Shown in pieces: positions 22,183-46,321 of a stretch of DNA of 64,000 nt; positions within the stretch are counted from its first letter, which is position 1, and every line of letters begins with the position of its first letter. The DNA is from Aradus depressus (Eukaryota; Arthropoda; Insecta; Hemiptera; Aradidae). The position numbers and the translations under genes were made by a program. The DNA lies in NCBI GenBank assembly GCA_963662175.1, contig OY759218.1:51777427-51841426 (forward strand). Direction: 5' to 3'. The notes below the pieces were generated by a model, which was not told where the DNA came from, ran no database searches, and saw only the letters and a program-made list of their open reading frames with translations.

Positions 22183-22696
22183 CAGTAGACTTTCCATTAT
22201 CTTGGAGAAGATCAATCAGAATACTCATCTTTATCAAAATCTGTAATATGAGGTATATATAATATATTTACTCCTGTAATTAGCACAGGCCCCAACAATT
22301 ATTGTAAATAAATTTAATATTACAAAAAATATGAAATTGTATTAATTCTGGGCCTTATTTACAGCAAAACTATTGATAAAATAATGAAAAAATTATGCTT
22401 CGTATCTTTTTAATGTTTATATTTTTAATAAATTATTCTTGGTTAGTAAGACTCATTTCTATCGGCACAAAAATGTACATATTTCCGATTTTGTAGAATT
22501 AATGCAAGTCCTACATGTCGAAAAAAGTTATTACAAATATAAATGAACTTACAAAGCAAGGCCAAAAATATATTTATACAGCATAACTTTATTCGAGGAT
22601 AATTGGAATAAATGTTAAATAGATTGAAGTAATGTACGGTATCAATAGTTTTTGACTTCGATTTCCCAAAGATCGCGGAAAATCGAAAGTCTACTG
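22183..22696. mobile_element. Tigger/pogo-like MITE
   Basis: The left end reads CAGTAGACTTTCCATTATCT and the right end, inverted, CAGTAGACTTTCGATTTTCC, typical for pogo/Tigger termini. TA follows the right end. The interior is non-coding. If the 14-3-3 epsilon message runs this far, this element lies within its 3' UTR. Confidence 0.6.
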
Positions 22697-22999
22697 TAAC
22701 CTCTATTTGCGCTCTGCAGGCACTAAATGTACATAAAAAGGATGGAGGTAAATAAAAATGAAAGTTAAAAAACATACATGCAAACGCATACACACGCACG
22801 CAAACACAACTGTAAAATAATATATGAAAAATAATTGATCAGCAGAGTGGCCAAAAATAAAATTTAAAATACAAAAATATATTAAAAAATAGCCAAAAGA
22901 GGATAGAAGAAGCCATTTCGTATTTGGAGACATTATCAATCAACAAAGGGAACAGTTAGTATTTTGATTAAGTAACAACTGCATGCAACAGAAATAAGA

Positions 23000-23005
23000 T
23001 TTAAT
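23000..23005 (-). terminator. Possible polyadenylation signal of 14-3-3 epsilon
   Basis: Minus-strand ATTAAA about 210 bp past the stop codon. The first canonical AATAAA (22588-22593) lies inside the Tigger-like MITE. Weak evidence; longer messages are possible. Confidence 0.25.
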
Positions 23006-23215
23006 GTAATAATTTAAACCAATGTATACAACAATACTACAATAATGAAGCGGAATTCATTCACATATTTGGTTTTGATCCTTTTAAAACCAAAAAACTA
23101 GGTCCTCCGCCTCATTTGAATGTCTTCATCCTTGGAAATGAATGCACCCACACAAACACTTTCTGGTCTTTATATCAAAATAAAAATGGAATTATTGAAA
23201 TGTAGAACCATGAAG

Positions 23216-34895
<11,680 letters not shown>

Positions 34896-35740
34896 TGTCG
34901 ATTTACACTGTTAAAAATATAATATATCGAAATAAATCAATTTATAACAATAACCACAAGTGAAACGTTACACCTCCAGGAATATGAGGAATCCAGCCTG
35001 TCCAATCTGTCTTACATGCCAAGACTGACTCAATAATTCAATATTCAGTGTAACCTCGTTATCTAAATAAAACATCAATTTTTTTTTCTTTACTATTCCT
35101 AATACACTAGTTTTTTTTAAATATTTTAGAAAGTGTATCTATATTATTGTATTTATTAATTTCCACAAATTCATATCCCTTGATATTATTTCTGAAGATA
35201 ATCAAATCCTATATATATATTTTTTTTTTTCTTTCTCAAGTGTCTATGTATTAATTTTAATTCGTATAACATTCTTTTAAATGTAAATTGAGATTCTTGA
35301 ATAAGTATAAATACACTCTACTATTCTTATTCTTTTAAAATTAGTTTTGAAAATTATTAATAAAGTCATCTAAATATAACTTTAAAAATAAAAATGAAAA
35401 TCATTAGTAATTCTGAATGTATAATATTTAAAATATCGATTATTTATATTTTTTGATCTCCGATTAAAAATTAAGTTGTACATTTTATAATTATGCAATA
35501 AATGCAATTTGTTCACATATGATTAAATTTTACTTTGGTGTAATTTGTTTCTTCTCGTAAAGTTGGTCACTCTGACATTAATTGAACTGTGAACTTTTTT
35601 TCTCTCAAATGAGATTTAGGGCATATAGTTTTAGTCGAGTGGAGGTTCGTGTGTGATTTTAGATCAAGATAAACGAAAATAGTGAAATTACTCTTCTTTT
35701 CAAATATATAACATTTTACATCTGATTGTTTAAAAAGGAT
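34896..35740. promoter_or_regulatory. Bidirectional promoter region of 14-3-3 epsilon and proline dehydrogenase
   Basis: The start codons of two divergent genes are only 845 bp apart, so both core promoters and 5' UTRs must lie here unless upstream non-coding exons exist. The DNA is AT-rich and transposon-free. Initiator-like TCAGTC occurs on the minus strand near 35020 and TTAGTC on the plus strand near 35631; neither is decisive. Confidence 0.6.
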
Positions 35741-36049
35741 ATGGCTTTTTTGAAGTCTGTGATTAAAACTAGTGTTTCGAAAAAATTACGTGTTGGTATT
35801 CCGTGTAGTTTTAACACTGTTTCGACCCGATATTTATTGTCTACAAATTATCAGCAATGCAGAGCTAGAAGTACGGCAACAACTGATGTGGAGTCGTTAG
35901 CTTTACATAAACCCAAAAAAGATCCACTTGATACCAGCTTCAATGATCCTGAGGCATCTTTCAAAAGTAAAACGACTTGGGAAATAATTAGAGCTTATTT
36001 AGTTTATACATTATGTTCATCCAGTTATCTAGTGGAGAATAATATGGAA
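35741..36049 (+). CDS. slgA: PRODH coding exon 1
   Basis: Residues 1-103, phase 0. ATG at 35741 chosen because it is the first ATG in the frame and leaves a good presequence. Contains [20 protein letters not shown] and [11 protein letters not shown]. Donor GTAAGT. Confidence 0.93.
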
Positions 36050-39000
36050 GTAAGTAACATACATTTTCATCTTACTATGAAACCGGTACCTATTGTATAG
36101 ATGATAAGATAACTTAAAAGTCGGAAAATATCATTTATTGTAAGGTTTCTCATTCTAACATCCCGTTTGTCTATTGGATGTTTTATTATTACCAAACATT
36201 TTTTATTATGAATCTTTATATTCAATTTCCTGAAGAATAATTTTGGCCCCCATTGAACAAATATGGGTGAGGTTTAGTTAATCTTACTTTTTAAATGTTC
36301 CTCTGCTTATATTGTGATCATTTCACTGATTGGCCATGAAAATCATTTGGAAATATTTTTAGAAATTAAGTTTCTCTCAATTCAGAAAAAACCCACGATA
36401 TTTACTTAATACTTTTTTTAACCAGCCAGTAGATTAGTAAGAATAACCTTAGCCCTAGGTGAAAATAAAACGTCACATAAATCTATGCAATTTCGCTGTT
36501 TCTATGTGTGTAACGTGTATATAATCATTTACATGCTTGTAAAAACATGTAATAACCTACATATGGGTTTATTTTATTATTTTTATCTCAAGACCGAACA
36601 TTCGAAGTAAGAGAGATTAATTCAGTATAACAGAATCAACAGAAACACACTAAATTATTTGAAGAAAAAAAATAATTTTTTAATAATTTAAATAATTAAT
36701 TACTAAATAACAGTCGAACTACTCACTCAAAAAAGTGCTTAGAAGCTTGGGGTTAGGTTTCAATTTTTTATTCAATACAATCTTTTATGTTGACAAAAAA
36801 ATTGAAACCTAACCCCAAGCTTCTAAGCACTTTTTTGAGTGAGTAGTTCGACTGTTATTTAGTAATTAATTATTTAAATTATATATATATATATATATAA
36901 TTATAAAATCGATTGGACCAGTAAAGTAGATCTCTTTACCGAAATTGTAACATTTCAAGGTTTTTGAAGAAATGGGAACAACTAAGTGGTTTTCATTGAA
37001 AGAAATGTGCTGAATTAGAGAAAAAGTAGGTTGCCATTTTCTTTTTTATCCACCCAGTAACAAGGACACCAGCAAAAAAAAAAAAACTTTTTCCATGAAA
37101 TAATAATAATTATTTCAACTATTATTATAATTATTATTTCAACGGTTAATCATGTCAACACTTTTCAGGATGCCTAGCAATCGGGAATTAAGTATGCTTT
37201 GGAATTTTCTGTATATTTGTCATTTTTTCAATGCTACACTTATTTATTTGGTAGTTTTCTCATTTCAATAATTTAGTTTTATTCAATATTTCACTTCTAT
37301 TTTCTTTTATTCGTGTTCATACAAATAATTCTTGCTGGTGTGGAATTTCACTGCTAGTGATTCACCGGTTGTTTTCTTTCAAACATAAACCAAGACTTTT
37401 TTTTACAATTATATTAATTATATTTTTATAGTTTTATATTATTGTTATTTTCCAGTTGATGAAGCTGACTAAGAAACTTCTTGGTGAAAAGTTATTCATC
37501 CGCCTGATGAAAGCCTCGTTTTATGGGCACTTCGTGGCTGGGGAAGACCAATACAGGATCGTACCTACCCTGGAGAGGCTTCGGGGGTTCGGAGTTAAGC
37601 CCATCCTTGACTATTCTGTGGAAGAGGATCTGAGTCAAGAAGAAGCCGAGAAACGAGAAGTAGAGTAAGTTCATTCATATAGTAGGCATTCTGCCCCTCT
37701 GGTCTTCCGCCGTTCAGTGGTAAAAAACGTAATCGAAATTCAATTGTTTGACTTTTTCTCCAAACGTATCCAAAATTGTATGAGTTGGTCTACCCAATAG
37801 GGCATAGGTTCAGTATAATATGGCGAGCAAAAATAATAGCAAAAGGTTTTTACAAAAATCTATGATCACCAACAAGTCGAAAAAAGTTCACAGATATTCA
37901 CTTGTACACTCAAACAGCAGCTAATCAAATGACAATTACAGGCTATTCGCCAGGCTATCTCAATGGTGGACACCTCAGCTTGTATGTGCTTAAGACCGCT
38001 GGGCACCACAGCTAGAACGTACTTAGGAACGCTGGGCACCTTAGCTAGTATGTGCCTTGCAACGGCGTACACTCCAGCTAGTAACCGCTTAGGATCGCTG
38101 GGCACCACAGCTAGTTCGTAATTAGGAACACTGGGCACCATCGCTAGTAAGTGCCTTACAACGGCGCACACCCCAGCAAGTATGTACCTTGCAACTGCGC
38201 GCCACCCTAGGTGCTTTGTATTTAGGAACGCTGTTGATCGTTAGTATTAACCTCCTAGCGAATACGTGCTCTTGAAACCCTACCTTTTAATATTTGAGGC
38301 GCCCATTTAGCCCATATTTAAGAATACTACATATGAAATTCCATCAGCCCCCCCTCCCATTCAAAATTTTCAGACGCCACATTGCCTATTTTTCAATCTG
38401 GCTCAAAGGGATCCTACATGTGAAGTTTCATGATGATCCGTTCTGCCGTTTAGGCGTGATGTTGGAACAAACCTTTAATGCAACTAGTGGTAGTTGCAAA
38501 TTTTTTTCCCAACTTATGTTTCATATTATTCGAATTGTCATCAAATAATGAAAAGTGTTTGTTTGTATTCAGTAGCCGCAAGCAAAAAATTGAGAAGGGA
38601 GTATCTGTTTGTATTCAGTAGTCGCAGGCAAACAAATGTAGAAGTGAGGATCGTCTTCATAAACCAGCCTACTAAAAGTTTCAAATGAGAATAAAACAAA
38701 CTTATTTTGAAATATTGTCTATTCCACTAAAGATATATATATATATATATATACAACTACCGGTTTCGGCTTTATACCATCGTCAGGTCTAGTTGTGAAC
38801 TGTATACCATCGTCAGGTCTAGTTCACAACTAGACCTGACGATGGTATAAAGCCGAAACCGGTAGTTGTATATATATATCTTTAGTGGAATAGACAATAT
38901 TTCAAAATAAGTTTGTTTTATTCATTTATTACAAGTTTCCACAATATGTCCGCGTTCCTCAACTTAGAAGTTTCAAATGAGAGACATGGTAGGAAATTAA

Positions 39001-42000
39001 TGATGAATTTCGATCATATTTTTTAAGCCGTTTTTGTACACTGGATGCCGTAGGGCTCCGCTCTTGCGACCTTCAGCCGCAAACCCCGACGAAAGGCTCC
39101 TGCGCCATCCCTCTTGACCTCCCTGTTCACATTCGCCTGTGCAGATTTTAGAAGCTGTATAATTTCTTGGCGTGATTCAATTAACCTATATTTTTATTTC
39201 GATGGAGCCATGTTTGTACGTAACACAATACCAGTCTCACCGGATCTCCAACTTTCACCAAATTTTGCACGAATGTTTATTAGGAGGCTCCTCGTATTTA
39301 TTCTATTGAAAACGAGATCAAAACAGGTTTGACAATTTTTTGAAATGTTTCATTTTAAATTTTCAGATCAAGTATATCTGAAGTGAAGAAAACAGACTCT
39401 GTCAATGAAGGTAATTCATTTTTCTTTTACATTTTCACTGACTATATTTTATTGGCTGTTTACGTGACATGAGGTCCTAATTCCAACTAGTTACACTACT
39501 AATCGACTTGCACAGAAATTTTTCATCCTGTACATTGAATATTTTTGTCTTATAATTACTTTATTAAGTAATAACCCTACTGTAAACTCCCGCGGGCTCA
39601 AAAAGATTCTTATTTTTTCAATGATTTCTCTTTTCTCCATTCCAATTATACTGAACGAGCGATACACATTTATGTATATACACTGATGGACAAAATTACC
39701 GCACCACTCAATTTTATTAGTTTAAAATCGAATCAGTTATCTTTCTCTATTATTAAAATTAATTATAGGTATTAAGGAGTTCTAGTAGTAAACATAGACT
39801 AAATAAAGCATTGTTTACTCTTCAGTAATTCCTTTTTAACAAACAATACCATTTTGCCTATCAATTGCATTACTTCCAAAAATCCATTTTCGATTGTTCC
39901 GTTTCATTAGTTGGTTTCATTAGGTTAAATTTTTAATTTTAAACAATTTCAATCTCTTTTAATGGCTTTAAGTGAGCAAAATTGTGTTAGGGCCATAACT
40001 TTATTGGAGGAAGGGAACAGCCAGCGTGATGTCGCTAGGAGACTTGGTGTACATCACACGACCATTGGCAGGGTTCAGCGGCGCTTTTTGGAAACAGGGC
40101 TTTATACCAGAAGACCGGGGCAGGGTCGACCAAGATCTACAAACGACAGAGACGATAGATACATTCGTCATCAGGCTTTGCGGAACCGCAGTGTAACTGG
40201 AAATGAGATCAGCAATCTCATAAGGCAAGTTCGAAATGTTTCCATTTCCAGTAGGACTGTAAGAAGGAGGCTTAACGAAAATAACCTTAGAGCCCGACAC
40301 CCTGCCCGTGGACTTCTTCTCACCACAGCTCACAAAAATGCCAGGCTTCAATTTGCACGAGAACATGTGAATTGGACATTGAACGATTGGGGGAGAGTTC
40401 TTTTTACAGATGAGGTTAGAGTAGGCCTCAAATCTTCAGATGGTCGTAATTTTACATGGAGACGCCCAGGGGAAAGGTACACGCCATGTTGTATGGTTCC
40501 CCAGGTGGCATTTCATGGAGGCTCGTTGATGTTCTGGGGTGGCATTTCCTTTGATGCTCGTACCGAGTTGGTTGTTGTGCGGGGAAGGTCTCTAACATCA
40601 CAAAGGTACTTAGAAGAGATAATTGAAGAACATGTATTGCCATTTGCGCCCTATATTGGTGAAAGATTCATGCTGATGCATGATAATGCCAAGCCACATA
40701 GGGCACGTATTGTGGATGACTACCTCAATGAGGTGGGGATTGAGCGCTTAGCATGGCCACCAAGGAGTCCAGACTTAAATCCGATTGAACATGTTTGGGA
40801 CCAACTGAAGCGACGTGTACGAAGGAGAAACCCAGGTCCTAGCACCCTTGAAGAAGGAAAGAGCAGTTTTGGAAGAATGGGACAATATTCCCCAGGACTT
40901 TATTCAAAATCTGTTTCAATCAATGGAAAGGCGTTTAACGGACGTTATTCGGGCCAGAGGTGGGAATACTCGGTATTGAAAAAAAGAAAAGCAATTTTTT
41001 TACTGTTTTTAATTCTTGAAGTTTAGCATTTTTTTTTCGTTTAATCAAAGATTTTTTTTTTTTTTTCAAATGCTTATTATTTCAATCAAAAATATTTGTG
41101 AGGTTCAAAATATGATTACACAAAAATAAATTACAAATTTTAAGGTGGTGCGGTAATTTTGTCCATCAGTGTATATATATTTGTTTTTTACTGGTTAATA
41201 CGACGCATGGACAAATATATATTTTGACATAATGTATCAATTATTTACAAATTAACTCTACTTTTGAGGTTACGTTTCTGTTTTTCTTTTACGTTTCTCG
41301 AGTGATTATTTCACAAGCTCATTAAAATTCAGTCTTTATTGCGATTTATCATAAAAATGGTTTATCATAGTCATATTATTTGCTCTAATATCTGATAGTT
41401 GACATACATAGGGGCTCCTAAATCCTCATATTAAATGTTGTGTCGATACATTAATTACATCGGCAGTTAAGGGTTTTTGAGTTGAGCCCCACCTCTGATC
41501 CCCCCCTTCCCTTCTGCTGATTCCGCTGAAAATTAATAAGTGTTGTCCTTATGGAGGTATGAACTCATATATGAAATTTATCGATACATTCATTCTATCA
41601 GCAGTTATTTGAGTTTTTGTGTTAAGCCTCCCCCTAACCGCCTTTCCCATTGGTCGATTTGGTTGAAACTCAATGGGTGTTGTCGTTAGAGGGCTCTAGC
41701 TAGATTCACAAATAAAATTTCGTGTTCACAGACAGATTGTTTTTTTGCATATTTGGAATCTTGATGTTGGAAAACATGAAATTCCGTTGAAAACTTCACA
41801 TAAATTGTTTGTCGATTACATATCTTCCCCTATTGCTGTACCCATGACTGTACTGATTAAAGACTCCTTTCATTTTCAGTTACTTTATTGATTGATTATT
41901 CCTCAAGGACATTAAAATGTTTTTTTGACTTAAACCTTGTCCTCGCCCTATTCATATCTTAAATATCTAAATTGGTTCAGCTTATTTCGAGTTATAAAAC

Positions 42001-45000
42001 CACAAAGTCATGGTGCATTGTTATGTCAAGTAAGAGGAACTCGCTCTCTCGTTTATTACTTAACTTATTATTGTAGTGATCGAAATTTTAGATTACAGAT
42101 GTCTCAAATAACACGGTCAACTTTCTGATAACTTCTAAACTAATAAAGAAATCAAATTTTTATATCTGACAAAGGTTTTAGGGAATCATCTCAGCTTTCA
42201 CACTGTATCATTGCAATTTATTAATGGGGTAAAATTAATTTCGAAACTACTAGTTTTCTTTTACCGTATAGTTTAGTACCTCTTTTTTGTAAAACCTTTC
42301 CTTCTGAATTCAATGCAAAGAACAGTTTTTCCGAAGAGTCTTCTGTTCACAAGATACAGTCTTTTAAAGGTAGCTGTTTTTTTGTATAAAATTATTATTT
42401 TATAAATATAATGATATATATTTATAAATATAATGATATATATTTATAAATATAATGATATATTAATATAATGATATATAAACGTAGGAATATTTTTTCT
42501 ACAAAAAAATGGAGGGGAACACTCGCACATAACCCACGCACCGTTTTATATATATATTGGGGTGGTCCTTAAATATGCCATTTCGCGATTTTGAAACGTG
42601 CGCACCCTAGAAAATTTCTTCTTCCCGAAACAAAATTTTTGGCGCTAAAAAAATTAAAAATACCATTAAAAAACCCGTGCCCCACAAGGGTTGAAATTTT
42701 AATGAAATTTAACATAGGATTCAACGACTATTGCTTTCGCGCATGCTTAGCTCCATAAGTTTTCATTGGTATTCTTCAATCCTATGGTATTTAGAGGTTT
42801 TCGAGGTCGCTGAATAAGATGCCGTTGTCAAAAAGTCGATTTTGACAGTTGACAGCTGTCAAAACGCTATCAACAAGGCTCCAATTTTCAAAAAAAGCCG
42901 TATAAGAACGCTATTTATATGTTTTCGCGGTCACTGACCTCAAATTTCGGGTCGAAATTCAATTTCAACACATCCCAGTTTTAAAAAGAGTTGTAAAAGA
43001 AATTTTGAAATAATTTCATTTAAATCATGCCTTGGGGTAGTTTTTAAAGGCACATAATGCAAATATCACATAGTAATTTAATTTAAAGAAATAATATTTA
43101 TTACAACAAATCATGTTGAAACATTATCCCTTTTTTTCGAATAAGAACGATCGAACAAAAAAAAAAAGTTAGTATTAATTTAAAACTTTATTTTTCACAT
43201 AAACAACCATAAAATTCTAGACTCAGAATAAATCTTAGTTTACATTTTTTTTGATCGGAATTTAAATTAAGAATGTTTTTATTGAGTGTACAAATTAAAA
43301 TTATTTTTTTGTTAAAGTATATTAATATTATAAATGTTATGTATATAATTAGTTATTGATTAAAAAAGTTTATCATAATTTGCTAAATAAAGTTTTGTTG
43401 AGATCAACGTTCATAGCTATGATGTGTTGAAATTGAATTTCGACCCAAAATTTGAGCTCAGTGACCGCGAAAACATATAAAAAGCGTTCTTATACGGCTT
43501 TTTTGAAAATTGGAGCCTTGTTGACAGCGTTTTGACAGCTGTCAACTGTCAAAATCGACTTTTTGACAACGGCATCTTATTCAGCGACCTCGAAAACCTC
43601 TAAATACCATAAGTTTTAAGAATACCAATGAAAACCTATGGAGCTAAGCATGCGCGAAAGCAATAGTCGTTGAATCCTATGTGAAATTCCATTAAAATTT
43701 CAACCCTTGTAGGGCACGGGTTTTTTAATGGTATTTTTAATTTTTTTAGGCCCAAAAATTTTGTTTCGGGTTGAAGAAACTTTCTAGGGTGCGCACGTTT
43801 CAAAATCGCGAAATGGCATATTTAAGGACCACCCTAATATATAATTTGAATTTTATTATTTTTCTGTTTCTCTTTCTGGCGTTTTAATTATGTGCATTGT
43901 TATGTTTGTATGTATCTGTATACCCAGTAGTAACACTATAAAAGAATTTGCTTTTCTGTTTTTTTTCATACAGCTAGCAAACAGGAAGGTAAGGTTTCGC
44001 CTGTACAGATGATTTTTTTATTAACGATATAAGTTATGTGCATCAATTTTTTTCGTTTTAAAATATGATTCATTAAGGGTAGTACTTTGAATAATGTTGT
44101 CTGTCAAATCCCGTTTTTCCTCATACTCTTAGCAGGAATTCATTCAGATTCCGGATTTGTTGTTCATATAGAAGTAGAAGTTAGTATAAACTCAGCAGAA
44201 GTTAGTGTAAGCCAGAAGTCAGTATAAGTTAGTAATATACACGATAGAAGTGAGTAAAACAACTTTTCAAAAATTGGGACGAAAAGCGAGAAAACTGAAC
44301 TTAGTAATTTATTATCTTACCTTGGGAGTTTTTTTCCCTGAAAACTATTGATTCTAACTTGTAAGAAGGGATGTAAAACTATCGGTAGTTGTCACTATTG
44401 GGCTTTAAACCATCGATACTAATGATAGTTCAAGGATTTTGTATACCTGAAGAAAAAAGAAAGGTTATATTTACTGTTCTTGTAGCCTGTTTCGTTCCTC
44501 TGAACAGAAAATTTACTGTAGTTTTACAGTAAGGTTACTACTCTGGGTAAGGTTGTCTGTAAATTTCACCTGTGAAAGCACTGCTCCCATGACATACAAT
44601 CGTCTTAAAATCATATCCTTTTTTTCTTGTGATTTTTATATAGTCTGTACGGATTGTTTGTTACCACTGCTTGCAATGCCAGGGATGAATTTTGACGATT
44701 GATTAGCTGAAATCAAAATTTTTTTACATATATTTAGTCACAGATACGAAATTTTGTTTGTTTTTAAATTAAATGTATACAAAAAAATGTATATTATTGT
44801 GAAGATTCCTATCTCGTTACTTTTATGGAGTATCGCTGATTATCGTAGTTTGTTCCAATTAACAATACTCAGTTGAGCCCCCACTCCGATACCTTTCTAC
44901 CTCCACTCTGCCCTAGATCGTATTTCGGTGTGCTTATTAACCGTATTCACTGAGGGAATTAATTGTTTGCTTTAGTTTTAGTAATTATTATTAATATAGT

Positions 45001-46271
45001 TCGTTTAGTGTAATTACATTTTTAGTAATTATTATTAATATAGTTCGTTTAGTGTAATTACATTTATTCTTCAAATGTGCATATAAAAGTGTTAAATGTA
45101 TTTTCTTTTAGTTTTATCTTGTACATATAGGTTTAGTAGTAATTCCTTTGTATTAAGTATGTACATATAAGCTTTTTATTTTAGACTAAATAAATATTAT
45201 TTTGGCATTAAATGAAAGGGGGAAACGGCAATCTGATGATGAAATTCTAAGCAAACATTTGTTCTGAGCGTAGGGGTTTCTGATTTATGTTTTCTGGCTA
45301 CTGGCAAAAAAAAGTCGCTTTTGAACCCGGTTGAAAGATTATAGATTCCTCTTTAAAATTGTTGCCAATCCAAAAACTCATTGTCGTTCACAAATGACAC
45401 CGCTATCAGAGGCTTTAGGTCATGTTTGCTTCTATCACCTTACAGTTCTCAACGAGAGGAGTTTTTTTCCGTCTGACTATAAATTATGATTCAACCGAAC
45501 ACAAAAAGAAGGTTGTTTTGGACCATTTTCAGAGCCAGAGAACTTCCAGAGAGAGTTGTAAAAGTAAAAGGTCGCTTTTCCGGACCCATGATCTCAGGAA
45601 TGTTTTTGCTTCAATTTTAGTTTAATTTAATTTCTTATCAAGTCTCTAAATTTCCGCATCTCACTTGGCTGAACTTAGTTTTAAAATATTTTTTGAAGAG
45701 CCTGTGCCTTGGGGTTTTTTAATAGAAAGTTTTTGTACACTTGTACGAAGCAAAAAATTGGTGCCTGTAACAGGAAAAATTTAATACACCTAAATTAAAG
45801 CGCGTGATGTTCGCGGAAAGTGTGATGAATAAAATATATTATCGAGTATAATTCGCAATAAATCTTGAAAATTAGCTAACAGTCTCCTTTCATAGAAACT
45901 TTTAAGCTTCCCAATTTAGGTTGTATACCTTTTTATATTGTCTACAGTAGTTCGCGAGTAAATTGCCTAGAAAAGCGGGCACCCCAACTGGCGGTTCACT
46001 ATCAAATTATCACAGCGAATTAATTTCTAAACCGTAGGAGAAACCTGAGAGGCCCAAGTTGTGCGGAAATCTATGGGATTTAATTTAGTTCCAATGATCT
46101 TTCCCTATTTTTGACACATTCTCGGGAAAATTAGGGAAAACCATCCATCACAAAAATGGAACCAACTCGTTTGTGGTAGCTCATGAAATTTTCTCTTAAA
46201 TTTCAGTATTTACTCCGTTATTAAAAAGATAGAAAGGCTCATTTCTGGGGATATTAAAAAGCAGAAATTTT

Positions 46272-46321
<50 letters not shown>

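Larger units (their letters stand above)
16641..23215 (-). other. AT-rich region downstream of 14-3-3 epsilon (possible long 3' UTR plus intergenic DNA)
   Basis: Very AT-rich, with (TA)n tracts near 17668, 17846 and 18930, a 17-base G run at 18053-18069, several 15-25 base A or T runs, and few transposon remnants. Pumilio-type TGTAAATA sites occur on the minus strand at 17722-17729 and 22356-22363. A 35-bp direct repeat (TAGATTTCATCGCATTCAAC...) occurs twice at about 20957-21027. Where the 14-3-3 epsilon transcript ends cannot be decided by eye. Confidence 0.3.

Noticed and set aside
22443..22939. Minus-strand open frames of 78-118 codons with hydrophobic Phe/Tyr-rich peptides
   Set aside because: Translated AT-rich DNA overlapping a MITE; hydrophobic segments are a composition effect.
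42550..42557. Target duplication ATATATAT of the long-TIR element
   Set aside because: Lies in (TA)n, so the match with the right flank may be chance; not used to assign a superfamily.
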